DNA of 64,000 nucleotides. Origin: Pseudevernia furfuracea (Eukaryota; Ascomycota; Lecanoromycetes; Lecanorales; Parmeliaceae). Location of the stretch: the NCBI GenBank assembly GCA_022315425.1, contig JAIUPT010000020.1, forward strand, positions 1,178,001-1,242,000, given 5' to 3'. Made by a program: the position numbers and the translations under genes. The number at the start of each line of letters is the position of its first letter. The stretch's first letter is position 1. The notes under the pieces were generated by a model. That model was given only the letters and a program-made list of their open reading frames with translations, was not told the DNA's origin and did not search any database. Of the stretch, positions 22,854 to 35,300 are shown piece after piece.

Positions 22854-23597
22854 TCAGCGCCTCGTTCGACTCAAATCGGCCCATGCATCGATCACCTCAA
22901 CGGCAAGTTCCCCTTCGCCAATGCCCCACAGGATCAAGGCCATGAACTCGTCGCTGTCTCGCAACTGCTGTTAGAATTCTTTCAGCTTCGGAAGAAGACA
23001 GTCGCGCAAGCCTCGATCCGAGCCCAGAGTAGAGGTATAGACTACTTCGATCGCAGTAATGAAGCTGGGAATATCTATAACTCTGGCTTCTGTGATGGCC
23101 ATTGCAAATCTTTCTTTGGCGAGATCCTTCAGTAGTTCCACGCCGTACTTGTCTGCGATGGCGTACACCCGTGCATGAGCCACAAGAGATGGCTTCCGGT
23201 TGTCATTTGTCGTGGCCATAGAAATATCGTAGTAGTATGCCTGCGTATAGGTGATCTTCTTCCTGAAGCTCGATGACGCCGCTTGTTCCCTCCTAACACA
23301 ATCCAGTGTCACTATAGGCTACACCAACATGTTGTAGACTCTCCAAACATACGTCGAATTTCCCACTGCATGCGCTCTTGAAGTATTCAGACCCCGAGCG
23401 AAGGATGACACGATGGAGCTGCCAGACACGATTGCCACATTTGACTGTAAAGTCGGAATCTTCTCCAGAGTCAAACAGCCTGTGATGTTGGCCAGTGCTT
23501 GTGGTTACAGAAATCCCAAGGGTATGTCCATGGTCATTGCCTCGGTATGTTCATTCTGTGCGATTGCTTTGATGTCGCTGACGCGGTTGGAGGCCAT
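22854..23597 (-). pseudogene. BTB/POZ-domain gene with frameshift and nonsense codon (relic 2)
   Basis: Starts MASNRVSDIKAIAQ (exon 23509-23597). An intron with a GTAACC donor and ATCACAG acceptor then joins to LLFDSGEDSDFTVKCGNRVWQLHRVILR and a second splice to EGTSGVIELQEEDHLYAGILLRYFYGHDK, a full BTB core. A frame break near 23205-23220 separates this from VAHARVYAIADKYGVELLKDLAKERF and the helical C-terminus. TAA at 22971-22973 interrupts that C-terminus (KEF|QQLRDSDEFMALIL). Homology-like sequence continues in the same frame for another 38 residues to TGA at 22854. The order matches relic 1, so these look like paralogues. Confidence 0.7.
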
Positions 23598-23917
23598 GTC
23601 GAGGCAGGAGGGAGAAGTGTGTTAGAGCTGAAGGTTGTTGTTTCGGGTTGTGTGATAGACTGGTGTCTTGTCTTTTTTATGAATGGTTTCAGGAGAATGA
23701 TTCAGGAAGCCCTCTGGAAACAAAAAGAATAAAGAGAAGAAGGAAGTTTTAGAACGTCTACCCTTTTTCTACTGTTAGCAAGATTGACGAACAAGGTTGA
23801 AGCAGAGTTAGGATGCGTAGTACATTCGCCGGGAAGAAGTGTTAAGTCTTTTATCTTGGTGTCGATTCTAATACCCAAATCTAGTTATGTCTTTCTGAAG
23901 AAGAAGCTCTTGACGTA
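23598..23917. other. intergenic between BTB relics
   Basis: No gene or structured element recognised. Confidence 0.4.
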
Positions 23918-24450
23918 TTAGGAAAGGGCGTTAGCTGAATACTCGAAATCAAGGCCTTCAATCTGATAGCAACTATCAGAGCTGCACTTCGGAGACCCCA
24001 GAGTCTCCAACACCTGCTTCCTGGCTGCATTGCAGAGCGTCTGAGCAATTACTGTAATGCCCCACGACCGCTTTTCAACCAGAGGCTTAACATCATCGTT
24101 TGCCTCGCCCCAAATTGAAAGCATGTCTACTGCAAATTCACGACCGTCCAAGCTCGTCATGACGAAGTTGTGCAAATCCTAGTAGTTAAAATTGGCATGC
24201 TTATTCTCTCGGGGAAGACATTGCAGGCAGATACGAAGCCCCATCTCCGGGTAGAAGCTAGGGTCGTAAAGGATCTCAATCGCTGTAATCGTATTCATAC
24301 AACTAGACTGCCGTGGACTCGTTGGATCAAAAGACTGGAAGCGTGAGATAGCCTTCGTTCTCAGTCTGTTTGACTTGGCACAGCCTGAGCTAAGTATCTC
24401 TGAGAGCAGCTTGTGTCACAGCAGTGAAGGTGGCGATCCGAGCACTTGAT
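23918..24450 (-). pseudogene. BTB-protein C-terminal fragment with in-frame stop (relic 3)
   Basis: Reading leftwards, ISRFQSFDP ... ITAIEILYDPSFYPEMGLRICLQCLPRENKHANFNY aligns by eye with the C-terminal helical half of relic 2 (ITAIEVVYTSTLGSDRGLRDCLL). TAG at 24179-24181 interrupts it, and the same frame resumes DLHNFVMTSLDGREFAVDMLSIWGEAND to a stop at 23918. No BTB core is recognisable upstream. No splice pair removes the TAG while keeping frame. Confidence 0.55.
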
Positions 24451-24530
24451 TGAGTAAGCGGCCCTAGTATGTGCAATGCGTTGAGAGGGTTTGGGTCGAC
24501 GAACAAATATCTAGGTCACATTTCGAAGAT

Positions 24531-25591
24531 TTAGACCTCACTCTCCTCAGGTCCAGGTATCCATTCTTCCAGGAAGCCTTCCTCACTAACTGGCGGCGTA
24601 AGATCCAACCCTCTCTTCAGGATACACTCCCTTAACTTCACCTTACTAATTACTCCAGCACCATCGGCCCTCTTAGTTGCTGTCAGCACTCCCATGTCTT
24701 TCAACGTGCCCACGACGTCTTCAGGCAGCATCCAACACGCCTCCGCAATCTCCCCCACACTCAGCGTTCTTTTGACCTTCAATTCCAAAATGGTCCTTGC
24801 AACTCTAGCCTCCCAGAATCGCATGTATCCTCTCTTGCCTAGCTCGCTTAACGGTTTCTCTGGCCCACCGATCCGGTTCTCTCGTCTGCTAAGTTCGTAG
24901 CTCACACCCATGAGAATCTTGCCAAGGCCTTTGCGCTGCCAGGGCGGGAACACGAGGATGCAGGCGAGGTTGTTATTGTCCCAGCTCATTTTCTCTTTAC
25001 TGAAAAAGCCAACGATCTGGAGATGAGGCGAGCTGGTGCAATTAGGGGTGTGGACGAGGAGGTAGTAGTTGAAGGAGGTGACATCGAAGAAGATGGACTT
25101 GTTGTCGAGGAAGAGCTTCGCAAAGAGGGACAGATTTTGGGCGAAAAGCTGGGAGCTGACGGTCAGCGCCAACTTCAGTAATTTCGAAAATAGGGGGGAA
25201 CCAACCTGGTGTTCCTCGCCGTCCACCTCGTAGATAGCATGCAGGTCTCGCGAATAGATCGGTCTTCCGGGGGGACCTTCATGCTTCGATGGGCACACTT
25301 TCTAGCAAATCTCATTAGTGAGTATAACATTCACCAATTGCCATATGCACGAACTGTGTGCGCTAAATAAGGAATGAGATCCTTAGAGTATTTGAAGCAC
25401 CATTGACAGACAAACAGCCTCTCAATCTCCCTCCCAACTAGCTCCTCTGGATAGAAAGATGGATACCATGATTGGAAGAGGATATCTCCAAGCACGACAT
25501 TGCGGACATTCAAATCAGCAGGCTTCTCCTTGTTGCGGTGTGTGGCCAACGGTGATGCTAAGGCATTCGTCGATACTGATAAGGAACCCAT
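24531..25591 (-). CDS. MYST-family histone acetyltransferase, Sas2-like
   Basis: Lysine acetyltransferase of the MYST family. Exons 25355-25591, 25206-25301 and 24531-25148 encode 316 residues. The C2HC finger is visible (LFVCQWCFKYSKD ... HTKVCPS), as are the core VDGEEHQ|LFAQNLSLFAKLFLDNKSIFF with the autoacetylated Lys position, the active-site Cys in NLACILVFPPW, acetyl-CoA loop QRKGLG (QRKGYG in most members), and catalytic Glu in GPEKPLSELG. A winged-helix end follows (EIAEACWMLPEDVVGTLKDMGVL). It has no chromodomain or PHD finger and is short, so Sas2 is a better fit than Esa1 or Sas3; that choice is inference. The 57-nt second intron is open in frame. Confidence 0.92.
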
Positions 25592-26163
25592 AGTAGGCTA
25601 CCAAAGCCAGACGATGAATCTATGGGTAACACTAGGTCGAAGAGGTTCATTGTCACACATTCACTCTACCAGAGCAATGAGCTGCTGTAATGCTAAAGCA
25701 CGATTGATTGAAGTTGAGCTGTTATACGCTAAGCTGATTCAGGCTGACTTAGGGCAAGATTTCCACCTCGAGGTACCTACGCACTACGTGGTTTATAACG
25801 ATGTTAGTAGATGATCTGCTTTACCATTCTGTTGTATGCCCATCACACTCATAGAACAACAGTACAGTCCTTCATCACTTTTTAGTGTTCATAGGACGTA
25901 ATAGACAATACATATTCGTTATACATGATGGCTCTCTATTCACCATGAATTTTCGCACTCCTTTTTTCCATCCGTCAAATCACCTGTCTGGCTGCCGCGG
26001 AGAGAGATGTTGGAGTTCGTAACCTGATGCTGTAATGCTTGATCTTCCCGCTGTGTTTTGTCACATCCGTGCCCTCATAAAACCCTTCCGGCGTTTGAAA
26101 CGCCCTCGCCGGCTCGCTAAGTCTCAGTAATTCCAGGACAAAAAGAGAAAGACACCCCGTTGC
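25592..26163. other. intergenic, MYST gene promoter side
   Basis: Upstream of the MYST gene and downstream of the 26164 gene, both minus strand. No feature recognised. Confidence 0.4.
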
Positions 26164-27702
26164 TCAAGCTTCCAGATCGATACTCCGCCCCTGCACGTTT
26201 ACTCCCATCTTGGCTGGATTAGGAACCCTATTTTCTTTCTCTCGCTGCGCCTCCCATATCATACGCTGCCGCCTCGCATCGTCGATATTGAAGTCCGTCA
26301 TCGCTTCGTCACTGCCCAATCTAGCATGCTTGGCTTTTGCTCCGCCAATTGAGCTAGTTGATTTCATCTTCTTCAGTGAGCGAGCCTTTGGATCTTTTAC
26401 TTCGCTGCTATAGTTGCCAGGTAACTCCTTGGCATCATTGCGTGATCGGAGGTTTCGAATCTCTCTCGCAATCTTTTCTAGTGTGGTTCCCCGCTTTTTG
26501 GGCGTTGGTGGCACCGATGCTCCTGGCTGTCCTGGAGAGGCTGGCAGGGGCTTGTCTTTGGTAGAAGTATTGCTTTTACTGCCTGTACTGCTGCTGGTGG
26601 AAGGCCGATCGCCAGTAGCGAAGCTCACTCCGGAGTCTGCTCTTCGGTCACTTCGGCGGTGTGCTTCGATTTCTGGGTCGAAATACTCTGGTCCTGAGAC
26701 CTCGAGGCATTCTTCAATCACTCCGTTGGCTGCACGTAGATACTTGTCTACGACATCCCTGACCACTGTCCAGCCATTGGGGTCTCCAGCGCGTTGACCT
26801 TGATGTTCCAGGTTCTTGAGGATACCTTTTCCATTCTTCTCAACGGCTTGAATGTAGCGGAAGAAGGCGCTGCGTTGAGAGGTGAGGATATGGAGCGTTA
26901 TTTGACGAGTCGGAGCGGTATTCATCGAAGGAGGATAAAGGGTGTTGAGCATGGCGATGCTGTTGGCTTTGCTGAAGGGCTCAAGGCGCATTTCGTTGAT
27001 CAGGGTCTAGGCGTTGTGTCAGTGACTAACGACAATTTTGGGGGAAGTCAGCAGAGTGCGTACCCAGCGACGGAGGCCAATGTACACTTGTGAATACAAG
27101 GCCTCGACCTTCTTCTCCTTGCCCTGCATGCCGAGTACCCATTCTGATATCTTTGCACTCCTATTCATCTCCCCTCCAGCTTGTTCTCCGATTGTGGTGT
27201 CCAACCCTAGTCTTTGTAAGGCCACGGTAAGCTCTCGCTTCCTTCGATTCTCTAGATCCTTCAAGTAGTCCAATGCCGTCAAAGCTTGTGTGAAATCGAC
27301 CTGGCACAGTTCTGCTGGGAAGCAACGTCGGACGAAAGATGTAATGAATGATGGGGGCAGCGAGAAGGGCTGGGAAGGCAGATTACTGATGTGTGTCATT
27401 AGGCAGCTTTTGAAGTGGTCTGTAGCGCTTTGGGCGGCGAATTGAGTTTGCTGGTGCTCTGGTGGGAAGTTTGGAGATGCCGGAGAGCTATCCGGGCTTG
27501 ATGCACTTGACGATAAGGAGGGGGTACCGGGCTGAAGGCATTGAGGGCGGTGTTGCTGGGCTTGCGGTGTCGAATTAAGCGTGTACATTGTTCGTAACGG
27601 GATCTCGTAGGTGCCCGGATATGCGAGAAGATGTTCGAGTATCCAAGGAAAGGCAGCACCATCATTGGAGGATGTAGTTGAGGAGATGTTGTGGGGAGAC
27701 AT
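26164..27702 (-). CDS. conserved-looking fungal protein of unknown function
   Basis: No function recognised. Exons 27064-27702 and 26164-27006 (57-nt intron, TGG|GTACGC to CGCCTAG) encode 493 residues. The N-terminal part starts near AFPWILEHLLAYPGTYEIPLRTMYTLN, a well-formed helical block, followed by a Ser/Pro-rich gap. A helical region (residues about 110-330) includes FTQALTALDYLKDLENRRKRELTVALQRLG and WTVVRDVVDKYLRAANGVIEECLEV. The last 150 residues are low complexity and basic (RRSDRRAD, PPTPKKRGTTLEK, SLKKMKSTSS). No signal peptide or membrane helix, so probably cytosolic or nuclear. MSPHNIS at 27702 is preferred over a longer frame from 27810. Confidence 0.82.
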
Positions 27703-30675
27703 GGCGCTTGGCGGTGATGTGGTACAAGGATGAAGAATGTGTTGGCGGCGTTTGGGGCAGCGCCTCAACCGTGAATGTAAGATACCAGAGTCTGAGCCAG
27801 GAAGGTTCAATGTGTCATGTTGAGTCCGCTGTCCGTAATGGTAGTAGGTTACCAGAAGGAGGTTCTTGACGCCGGGTTTGTTTGTTGATACAGAACTTCC
27901 GTTGCCGTGCGGTTTGTTTTCCCTTCACCTTTCGAGTCCGCTCTGCCCTAAGGTCATGAAGCAAACTCCGACTTCGTAGATTTCATGCGCATGAGGCTTC
28001 GGTTTCACGACGGATGTGATATATGTAATATGATATTCGAATTATGTTTGTGACAGCCAAATGGAGCAAACACCCGAGGCGGGCTACCTCCGAGACAGTG
28101 GATGCCGCTGGCCGATCAAGAGGAAGAGTATAGACCTGCGATGAATATGACACGGTGTCAAGGTCGAACGAAGTCAGCCTGGTGGGATCAAAAAGGAGTG
28201 GTCGAGTCTAAGGAGGGCCTCGTGCTCAGTAGCGATGCGGCGGAGGTGGCTCAATGCTTCAAGGTGTGGGTGTTTTGAGGGGTTGAAGATAAATATTATG
28301 CTGCTAGCTATCGGACAAACAGGGCTCAACCACAGCGAAGATGGTTCTCAATAGGCAGAAAGATGTGATTGTGAGAAGCAGGAAGTGATAGACGACAGTG
28401 AACAGTAGTGGGTATTTTGTGTCTCGTTTGTTTGGACAAGGATAGCAAAGGGGCAAGGAGGACACGGCTATCTTTCGCTCAAAGAGTACAGAGTGAGTAC
28501 CTTTCCTCCCTGTCACTTTACAAGCGGCATATTATTATACACCCTGAGTCCTAAGCTACTGTACTCTCCTAAGTAATAGGCTAATACGACACCACTCTAC
28601 AGTCCAGTCCACAGTCCACACTCCCTTCTCATAAGCCAATCGGTCGTCCCGCCTTTCCTCTTCCTTCCCCTCTCAATCTCATAGCATATTCAACAGGCCA
28701 ACGGCAAGGAATATCTCTCCCGTAGTTCCCTTCATGTCTCAATTTTCAAAGAGGTATTAGGTACTACTAATAATTCAGAAGCGATGTCACAACTGTTACT
28801 CATGTGCCGTCCAACAAGATCGCTTAACAGCCGGTCCGAAAGTCTACATACTTTTGAGTCTGGGAGTGGTGGAGTAGTATGTGGAGTAGTAGGAGCGAGC
28901 TTCTGCCGAACACGGATGGCTAGCAATCTCGATTCTCGACGAGGGGCCCTCAGGCTCACCAGTGGTTCCAGAATCCCAGGGCTGGAGATCGCAAATTCAT
29001 CTCACAGACTTCTGCTTTCGTATTGGTGGGGCTGCAGCGTCGGCGACATGATCACTCCTTCCAAGTGTCTGATACGATACAGTTCAATGCGTCTGAGTCT
29101 GAGCTGAACTTTATAAACTTTTTTGCATTTTTCCTGCATAAGTAGGGCTATCGAAGGACACTTCCCCACATTCAGCTCAAACCAGACGATGCAGTCTTTT
29201 TTCCAGAACGCCATCAAGTCGACTATTTCTCTTTTCAGACAAAAACCCTGATTCCAGGATTCCTTTTCACGTGTTGATGCAATTGTCTGGCTTTCAAAGG
29301 TTTCAATCTTTGACAAATCGACCTGCTTCTGGCTTGTGCCACATGAGGCTTCTGGAAGACGGATCGGCGAATTTCATTTACGCGTAATGCGCGGGTCGCG
29401 TGTCAACAAGATCGGACAGTTGGTTAGCGCGTCATCGCCGGTAATACTTTCCCAGTCGATGACCGGACATAACCTATGCTGGCAGCCTGGCCATATCAAG
29501 TGCTGTCTGCGTGGAGTCCTCAGGCCATCGACAGATTCAGAGTTATTGAAGACCGCATGGCTTTGATCACACTGCCCTCTTGGATCTCGGGCAAAACCGA
29601 TTATGGGAAATATGGCTGCATACAATCTTTGCTGAAACGGCGGACTCGTCATCTTTCGTACAGATGGTGGCAAAATGGTGATTGTTTCGGACTTTCGAGG
29701 AGGCTTTTCAGGGTTAGCTCCAATAAAAGATCTGAAAGCGATCACTCCACCAATGCAAGATGCCACGCCATCCTGGCCTCTACAGCCCGGCCAGTAATCG
29801 TGAGTCTATGTCAACTGTCGCCCGAGCCGTCCCATGTACTTACTCTACTTGTTACTAATAAGTCTAAGTGACTAGATCCTGTACTTTCAAACTCAAAACG
29901 AAATTGAAACCTGAGGATGAGGTCTGATAATAATAAGGGCCTGCAACATTCTCAAGACAAACCGCCCCTGCTTAGTAATAAGATACATTTATCCCTACAA
30001 TTCGGGCACACTATTCAACCGACATATCTGGACTTTACATTGCAGATCGAAGGCAAAGACCTCATAATGCACTATCTGGGACATGAATAAGCCTATTTGT
30101 AAAACAGGTTGTGCCATGTAACAAACTAAGCTGCCCTTTGGAGCACTGGAGCCTTTTGTCAAGACTCTGTTTGGGATCCTGGACAGGATCATGCAGTATA
30201 TATCAATTCGACCTGTCTGGTGGTCATCAACTGCAGGCGCGCTGCCAACAAAAGTGGCGGTTGCAGTGGTAGGAAGCACTTGAATATTGGCAATGTGAGC
30301 ACGAAGCCCGAGGTTTATGTTTCATAAAGCACCTGTCTGGACTGTTTCTGCACATCGATTGCCATATTTCCTTGGCTTGTTACCTATGAGTGCACACAGT
30401 CTGGAGATGCCAGTAAGACTGTCACCTTCTTTTTGGCAGCTTGCCTGACTGGTGTTGTCACGATCCGTTTAGGTAGGAGTATATACGAGAATTGTGATTG
30501 ATACCTTCGATAGACTGTATACAATAATTCAATCGTTACTGATATCGCATCTTCATTGAGATGTTGTGATCAAAGGAAACGGCACCGCAAAAGGTTCTGG
30601 ATTCCTTGTCGCAGCACCCATAAAGAGGCTTCACATCTGCAGTGTGGCCGGGATGGGTAATGTATGATGAATTAT
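27703..30675. other. 3-kb region without a convincing gene
   Basis: Open frames such as 28784-29107 (+), 29002-29316 (-) and 29374-29766 (-) have no domain, no codon pattern like the neighbours and no splice-consistent extension. No inverted terminal repeats or transposase remnants recognised. It may hold a non-coding transcript, an orphan gene or degraded repeats; I cannot support any of these. Confidence 0.5.
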
Positions 30676-31878
30676 TCACGTACTCTCGGGCAGGTACAGA
30701 ACTCCTTGCGTGACACCTGCACTCTTTAGGGTCAGAATAGCTTCTTTGAGGCAGATTACCGAGGTCATAAGACAGATTCGGGCGCTGAAACAGGTCTTGC
30801 GGCTCAAACCTAAGGGTTTCGATCGGGAAGGTTTGCATCGAACTTTGCACTTACGGGCTGCCTTTCCTGCCAAAACCACCTTCTCAACGGCTTTTCCAGT
30901 GGCATCCAATGTCACTTTCACTTGAATCTCACTTGCCCGCCCCATCTCAACACCCTGCTCAATAGAGTAGTAGAAGGTCATTCTCGCCGTACCATCCTTC
31001 AGAGCCAGGAATGAAGCCAAGGTGCTTGCTGCACTACCAGTCGCCGAGTCCTCGCCAACACTCGGCTCTAGCATTCTCGTCCTGAGCCTAACGACTTTGT
31101 CGCTGCTCTGTGAAGTGATTGCGTAAAAATAGGTGCCGATAAATGATGGTGTCCAACCTTCATCTAATCTCACAGAATCGCAATCAACACAATGACCGCT
31201 AACCTCAAGCTTTTCGAGATGAGGAGATATCGAGGGCACCTGGATGAGCACAAAGGACAGTCCCTTGACGATCGAGACCACACGAAGCTCGTTGGTTACT
31301 ACAGAGGTTCTGGACAGATATGGCTGTGCCTTCAGAACGGATCGGCCAGATACAGGTGCCTGATGGATCCTCAAGTTGTGAGGAATTTCTGCCTCTGCAA
31401 GCTTCGTCTCCGGATCATACCGTCCAACGATGGGCCCTGCTTTACAAAGCAGAGTAACGCTCTCTAAAGGAGGCTCCTCGCTCTGACACACGTGACAAAT
31501 GGTGCCAATGATGGGATGGCCAGCGAAAGGAAGTTCCTCCTTAAGCGTGAAGATGTCGAGTCGCCGATCCGACGTTCCCGTGAGAGCATCATGGAGGAAG
31601 ACCGTTTCTGAGAAATTAAATTCGCGCGCTATCGTTTGCTTGGTTTCTTGCAAGAGAAGAAATGAAGCTGGAAGAGGTAGTGAGGAAGGGACATGAACCA
31701 CTGCAAGTTGATTTCCTTTGAAACGGGTTGTCGTGAAAACGTCGAGGGTCGAGTAAGAAAGACAATTAGAGGGAATACTTTTCTGGGTACCTGTCAGTGG
31801 AAGAGGTGTTGCTTCTCCGGAATTCGTATTTGAAGCCAATTGTTGGAGGCGCTGTTCAAACGTGTTCATATTGCCCAA
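30676..31878 (-). CDS. PhzF-family (phenazine biosynthesis-like) isomerase/epimerase
   Basis: Member of the PhzF/diaminopimelate-epimerase-like fold. Exons 30855-31878 and 30676-30716 give 354 residues; a 138-nt intron with a GTAAGT donor separates them and the join reads GKAARVTQGVLYLPEST. Signatures: STLDVFTTTRFKGNQLAVV, the active-site region REFNFSETVFL carrying the family's catalytic Glu, FAGHPIIGT, and EDSATGSAASTLASF (EDPATGSA-type loop). Most fungal members have unassigned substrates, so phenazine production is not implied. The first 40 residues are not part of the domain and the exact start is uncertain. Divergent from UGGT with 460 bp between. Confidence 0.9.
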   Translation of the reverse strand: MGNMNTFEQRLQQLASNTNSGEATPLPLTGTQKSIPSNCLSYSTLDVFTTTRFKGNQLAVVHVPSSLPLPASFLLLQETKQTIAREFNFSETVFLHDALTGTSDRRLDIFTLKEELPFAGHPIIGTICHVCQSEEPPLESVTLLCKAGPIVGRYDPETKLAEAEIPHNLRIHQAPVSGRSVLKAQPYLSRTSVVTNELRVVSIVKGLSFVLIQVPSISPHLEKLEVSGHCVDCDSVRLDEGWTPSFIGTYFYAITSQSSDKVVRLRTRMLEPSVGEDSATGSAASTLASFLALKDGTARMTFYYSIEQGVEMGRASEIQVKVTLDATGKAVEKVVLAGKAARKCKVRCKPSRSKPLGLSRKTCFSARICLMTSVICLKEAILTLKSAGVTQGVLYLPEST

Positions 31879-32338
31879 ATGTTCATTAGAAAAGTTGTCG
31901 GCAAGTGAAAGCAGCGACTACTGCCAACCCGCGCAGCAGATGTCTTCGCGATTATGTCTTACTTGTGCCTCAGACGCTCCCTAAACCCCATTTGATTAGC
32001 CTCCGATTTAGTGGGCGGCTTAAATTATAGCCTAGCGCCAAGCCAGATTAGGTGTAGCTTTGATCATTTCTGTGCTCAGGTTACCTACGGCTAAATATCG
32101 GAACGGCGAAACAGATAATCCGATAGTCAATAATAAATCTGGCCATTTGACACAAAAGCTCGAGGTAAACTCTCGACATCTTATGTTTGAAGATACAATT
32201 GTGTGAGGCTGATGGGATGCTAGCCATACCATACCTCACTCTTGTGGACAGAGTCAATTCCCTGCAGAACCTCCCCTCGGTACTCTATTAATTCCTCGAA
32301 CAACATGCAGCAGCAGAAAACTTGAAGATACAGAAGCC
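31879..32338. promoter_or_regulatory. 460-bp divergent promoter, PhzF / UGGT
   Basis: Shared upstream region of two divergent genes. AT-rich, no motif I can name with confidence. Confidence 0.5.
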
Positions 32339-35300
32339 ATGCGTCTCTCTCTGCTACCGTCTGAGCTCCTCGGAGTCCTGCTGGGGTCATCATTCTTCAC
32401 AGCCCGGCGTGTTTTCGCTGGCCCAACTGTGAACGTCGCTCTCCAGGCTTCTTTCAACGCTCCTCCTTATATACTAGAGCTGCTGTTGGTGACCTCTCAA
32501 AATTCAAATACGGCGAAGCATGGAAGGGCTGACATTCTGCAGGGAAACAGCCGCGGAAGAAAACTCCACTGCCTATTTTCCCATCCTCGATCGGATTGCT
32601 GAAGGACGCTTTGCGGATTGCAGTTCGAACCAAGAATTGTATAGCACCTTTTTACAGGTCCTGCAGGACGATGGACATATCACGAATGCTGAAGCGTTGT
32701 CTTCTTTTCAATTTGCCCTATCTATACACTCCGCTGCTCCCCGGATAGAAGCCCACTACCATTACTATGGTACATCTGTAGAACCTACTTTGATGATAGC
32801 GCAAGATGCAGCATGTCCAGTCTGGGTTCATTTCGACGGGAAGCAATACTGCTCGCCGGCTTTGGACCGAGCCCAACAGGACGTTGGAGCAGTGAAGTAA
32901 AGACTGAAAACCACATATTGGGAATAATTTTAGCTTACAATGCCCAGAAATCCAGGGAGTTTGCCATTTGACCGCGTCCTTGGTGTAAGCTCTCAACCGG
33001 TCCAAGCACCCTCAATACTCTACGCCGATATTACATCGCCTCTGTTCGGCCAATTCCACCAAACCATAAGTAGCACGGCTCGCAATGGCCAAACGTCTTA
33101 TCGAATTCGCTATAGGCCTTCTCAGTCTCAATCAGCAAAGCCATTGGCGGTAAATGGATATGGGATAGAGCTTGCTCTTAAGAGAACGGACTATATCGTC
33201 ATTGACGACAGAAGTGCTGGATCAGAAGATGCGGAGGATCAAGGACTCTCGGCAGGGAACGAAGCAGCAGCGGAAGAGTTCCTGCTAGAGACCGAAGAAG
33301 TAGCAGACCTCAAGCCTTTGTCGTCTAAAGAGCTGTTAGGTCTTGGCCTCAAAACTGCAAGCTTTATTATGGCCAGCGATGACCCCTTTAACACTCTGAT
33401 CAAGGTCTCTCAAGACTTTCCCAAGCACTCTTCAGCCATAACCAAACGTAATGCATCTACAGATTTTGTGAAAGAACACAGCATCAATCGTAATGTCTTT
33501 TTACCAGCAGGCTACAATGTCATTTGGATGAACGGGATGCAAGTTCAAGCTCGGCAAATGGACGCTTTTGGACTGCTCGAACAGTTGCGACGCGAACGCT
33601 CTATTGTGAATAACCTGCGTGAGATTGGATTCAGTGGATCAGAGGCAGTCCAGATTTTGTCGCACGAGGCCATTGCGAGTTCTAACGCAGAAGTCGACAC
33701 ACAGCGTTATGACTACCGTGATGACGTTGAGGGTGGTAAAATCATTGTCTGGCTTAATGACATTGAGAAAGATAAGCGATATAGCGGGTGGCCCACCCAT
33801 ACTTCTGCAGTAAGTATGAATCCACATCATGAGATATCGCAAACACTCATTTTGCTGTGTAGCTTCTGCAGCGAACGTACCCCGGCCAATTGCCTCAAGT
33901 CCGGCGCGATATACACAACGTCGTTATACCGCTTGATCTGTCTGATGTGAAAGACATCGAGCTGCTTGTAGAACCCTTGCAGACTTTCGTCAAGCGCAAG
34001 ATACCAATTCGGTTTGGCATTGTGCCTATGACAAACTCAGCTGCTGCGGTGGATCAAGCGAAAATTGTGTATCATCTCTTGGATACTTACGGACTCAGTG
34101 CTGTCTTTGCGTACTTGGAAGCAGTAGGTTGCCCCTCCTCAATTTTATGGTTTCAATTTCTAACAGGCAATAGTCAGCAGTGGGCAAGAGGGTTTCGCTC
34201 GCCCAAAAAGCCAATTTTGATTCCACCATCAAGGATCGAAGCCCTCGCAGAGATCAAAATGTATTTGACTTCCAGACTGTTCTTGACGCGACGGGGTTCC
34301 AATCTCGAACTCAAAGCACAAAGCAGTACCTCAAACGACTTGGAGCCGATGAGACTCCTGCACCGCTCTTCGCTAATGGAGTGGCGATGCCTCGAAATGA
34401 GGCGTGGTTACAGACCATGAGCCAGAAGATTGACATGGACCTTCGAACAATCCAGCACCAAGTCTACGAAGAGGTGATTCCGGAGGACACCTGGCTGGCC
34501 GGCCAATACTTAGAAAAGGCTATTACGCATCGAAACGCTCTGATCATTCCTGAAGACGAAAACAGCATCATCATCATTGATATAGCGAACCTCATAACCA
34601 AGCACGGCGAAACATTTGAAAAGTTGCCACGTCTCCAGGGGCAGATCAATGGACATCCATCGGAGCACGGAACTGCACAATTGTTCGTAGTCGCTGATCT
34701 CGACTCCGAGAAAGGTTCAAACCTGTTAATGTCGGCCATTTCATTTTGCCGAGAGCACGAAGATATTGAGTTGTTGTTCGTTCACAACGGCGCTAACTCC
34801 GACTTCTTCCCTCACTCAATCATGTTCTGGGAGCAGATGAAAGACGGCCGTCGAAACTTTGAAATTCAATGGCTGGAATCTACTCTGAATCTAAAAACAG
34901 TCCTTGAACAGACTAAAGAACAAGACGGTTCCTGGAACAGTCGGCTGGACAAGTTTTGGAACGCGGAGTATTCTCGAGAAGTTATTGACCAAGCCAATGA
35001 TTTCTGGCAGTCCTTCAGTCCGATTGTTCAGACTCTTGGCCTTCAGCCCGGACAGCAAGCTTTAATGCTTAACGGTAGGGTAGTTGGGCCATTTCCCAAG
35101 GACACCAATTTTACAGCGAGTGACTTTGGCCAATTACTTCAATTCGAGCGTTCCAAGCGCATTGACCCAGCAAATGCAGCCCTCACTGCCCTCTTTCCCG
35201 GGAAACAATTAGAGTACCCATTGAGTGCTGCTATACTGTCTTCAACTATTGCCCTCTCTACAATCTCCGATGTACCCGAAGGCATCTTCGAGTCAGCTCC

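Noticed and set aside
29374..29766. 130-residue minus-strand frame as a gene
   Set aside because: No domain, no splice-compatible neighbours, composition unlike flanking genes.
27703..30675. Secondary-metabolite cluster around the PhzF gene
   Set aside because: No synthase, transporter or tailoring enzyme recognised nearby; PhzF alone does not indicate phenazine synthesis.
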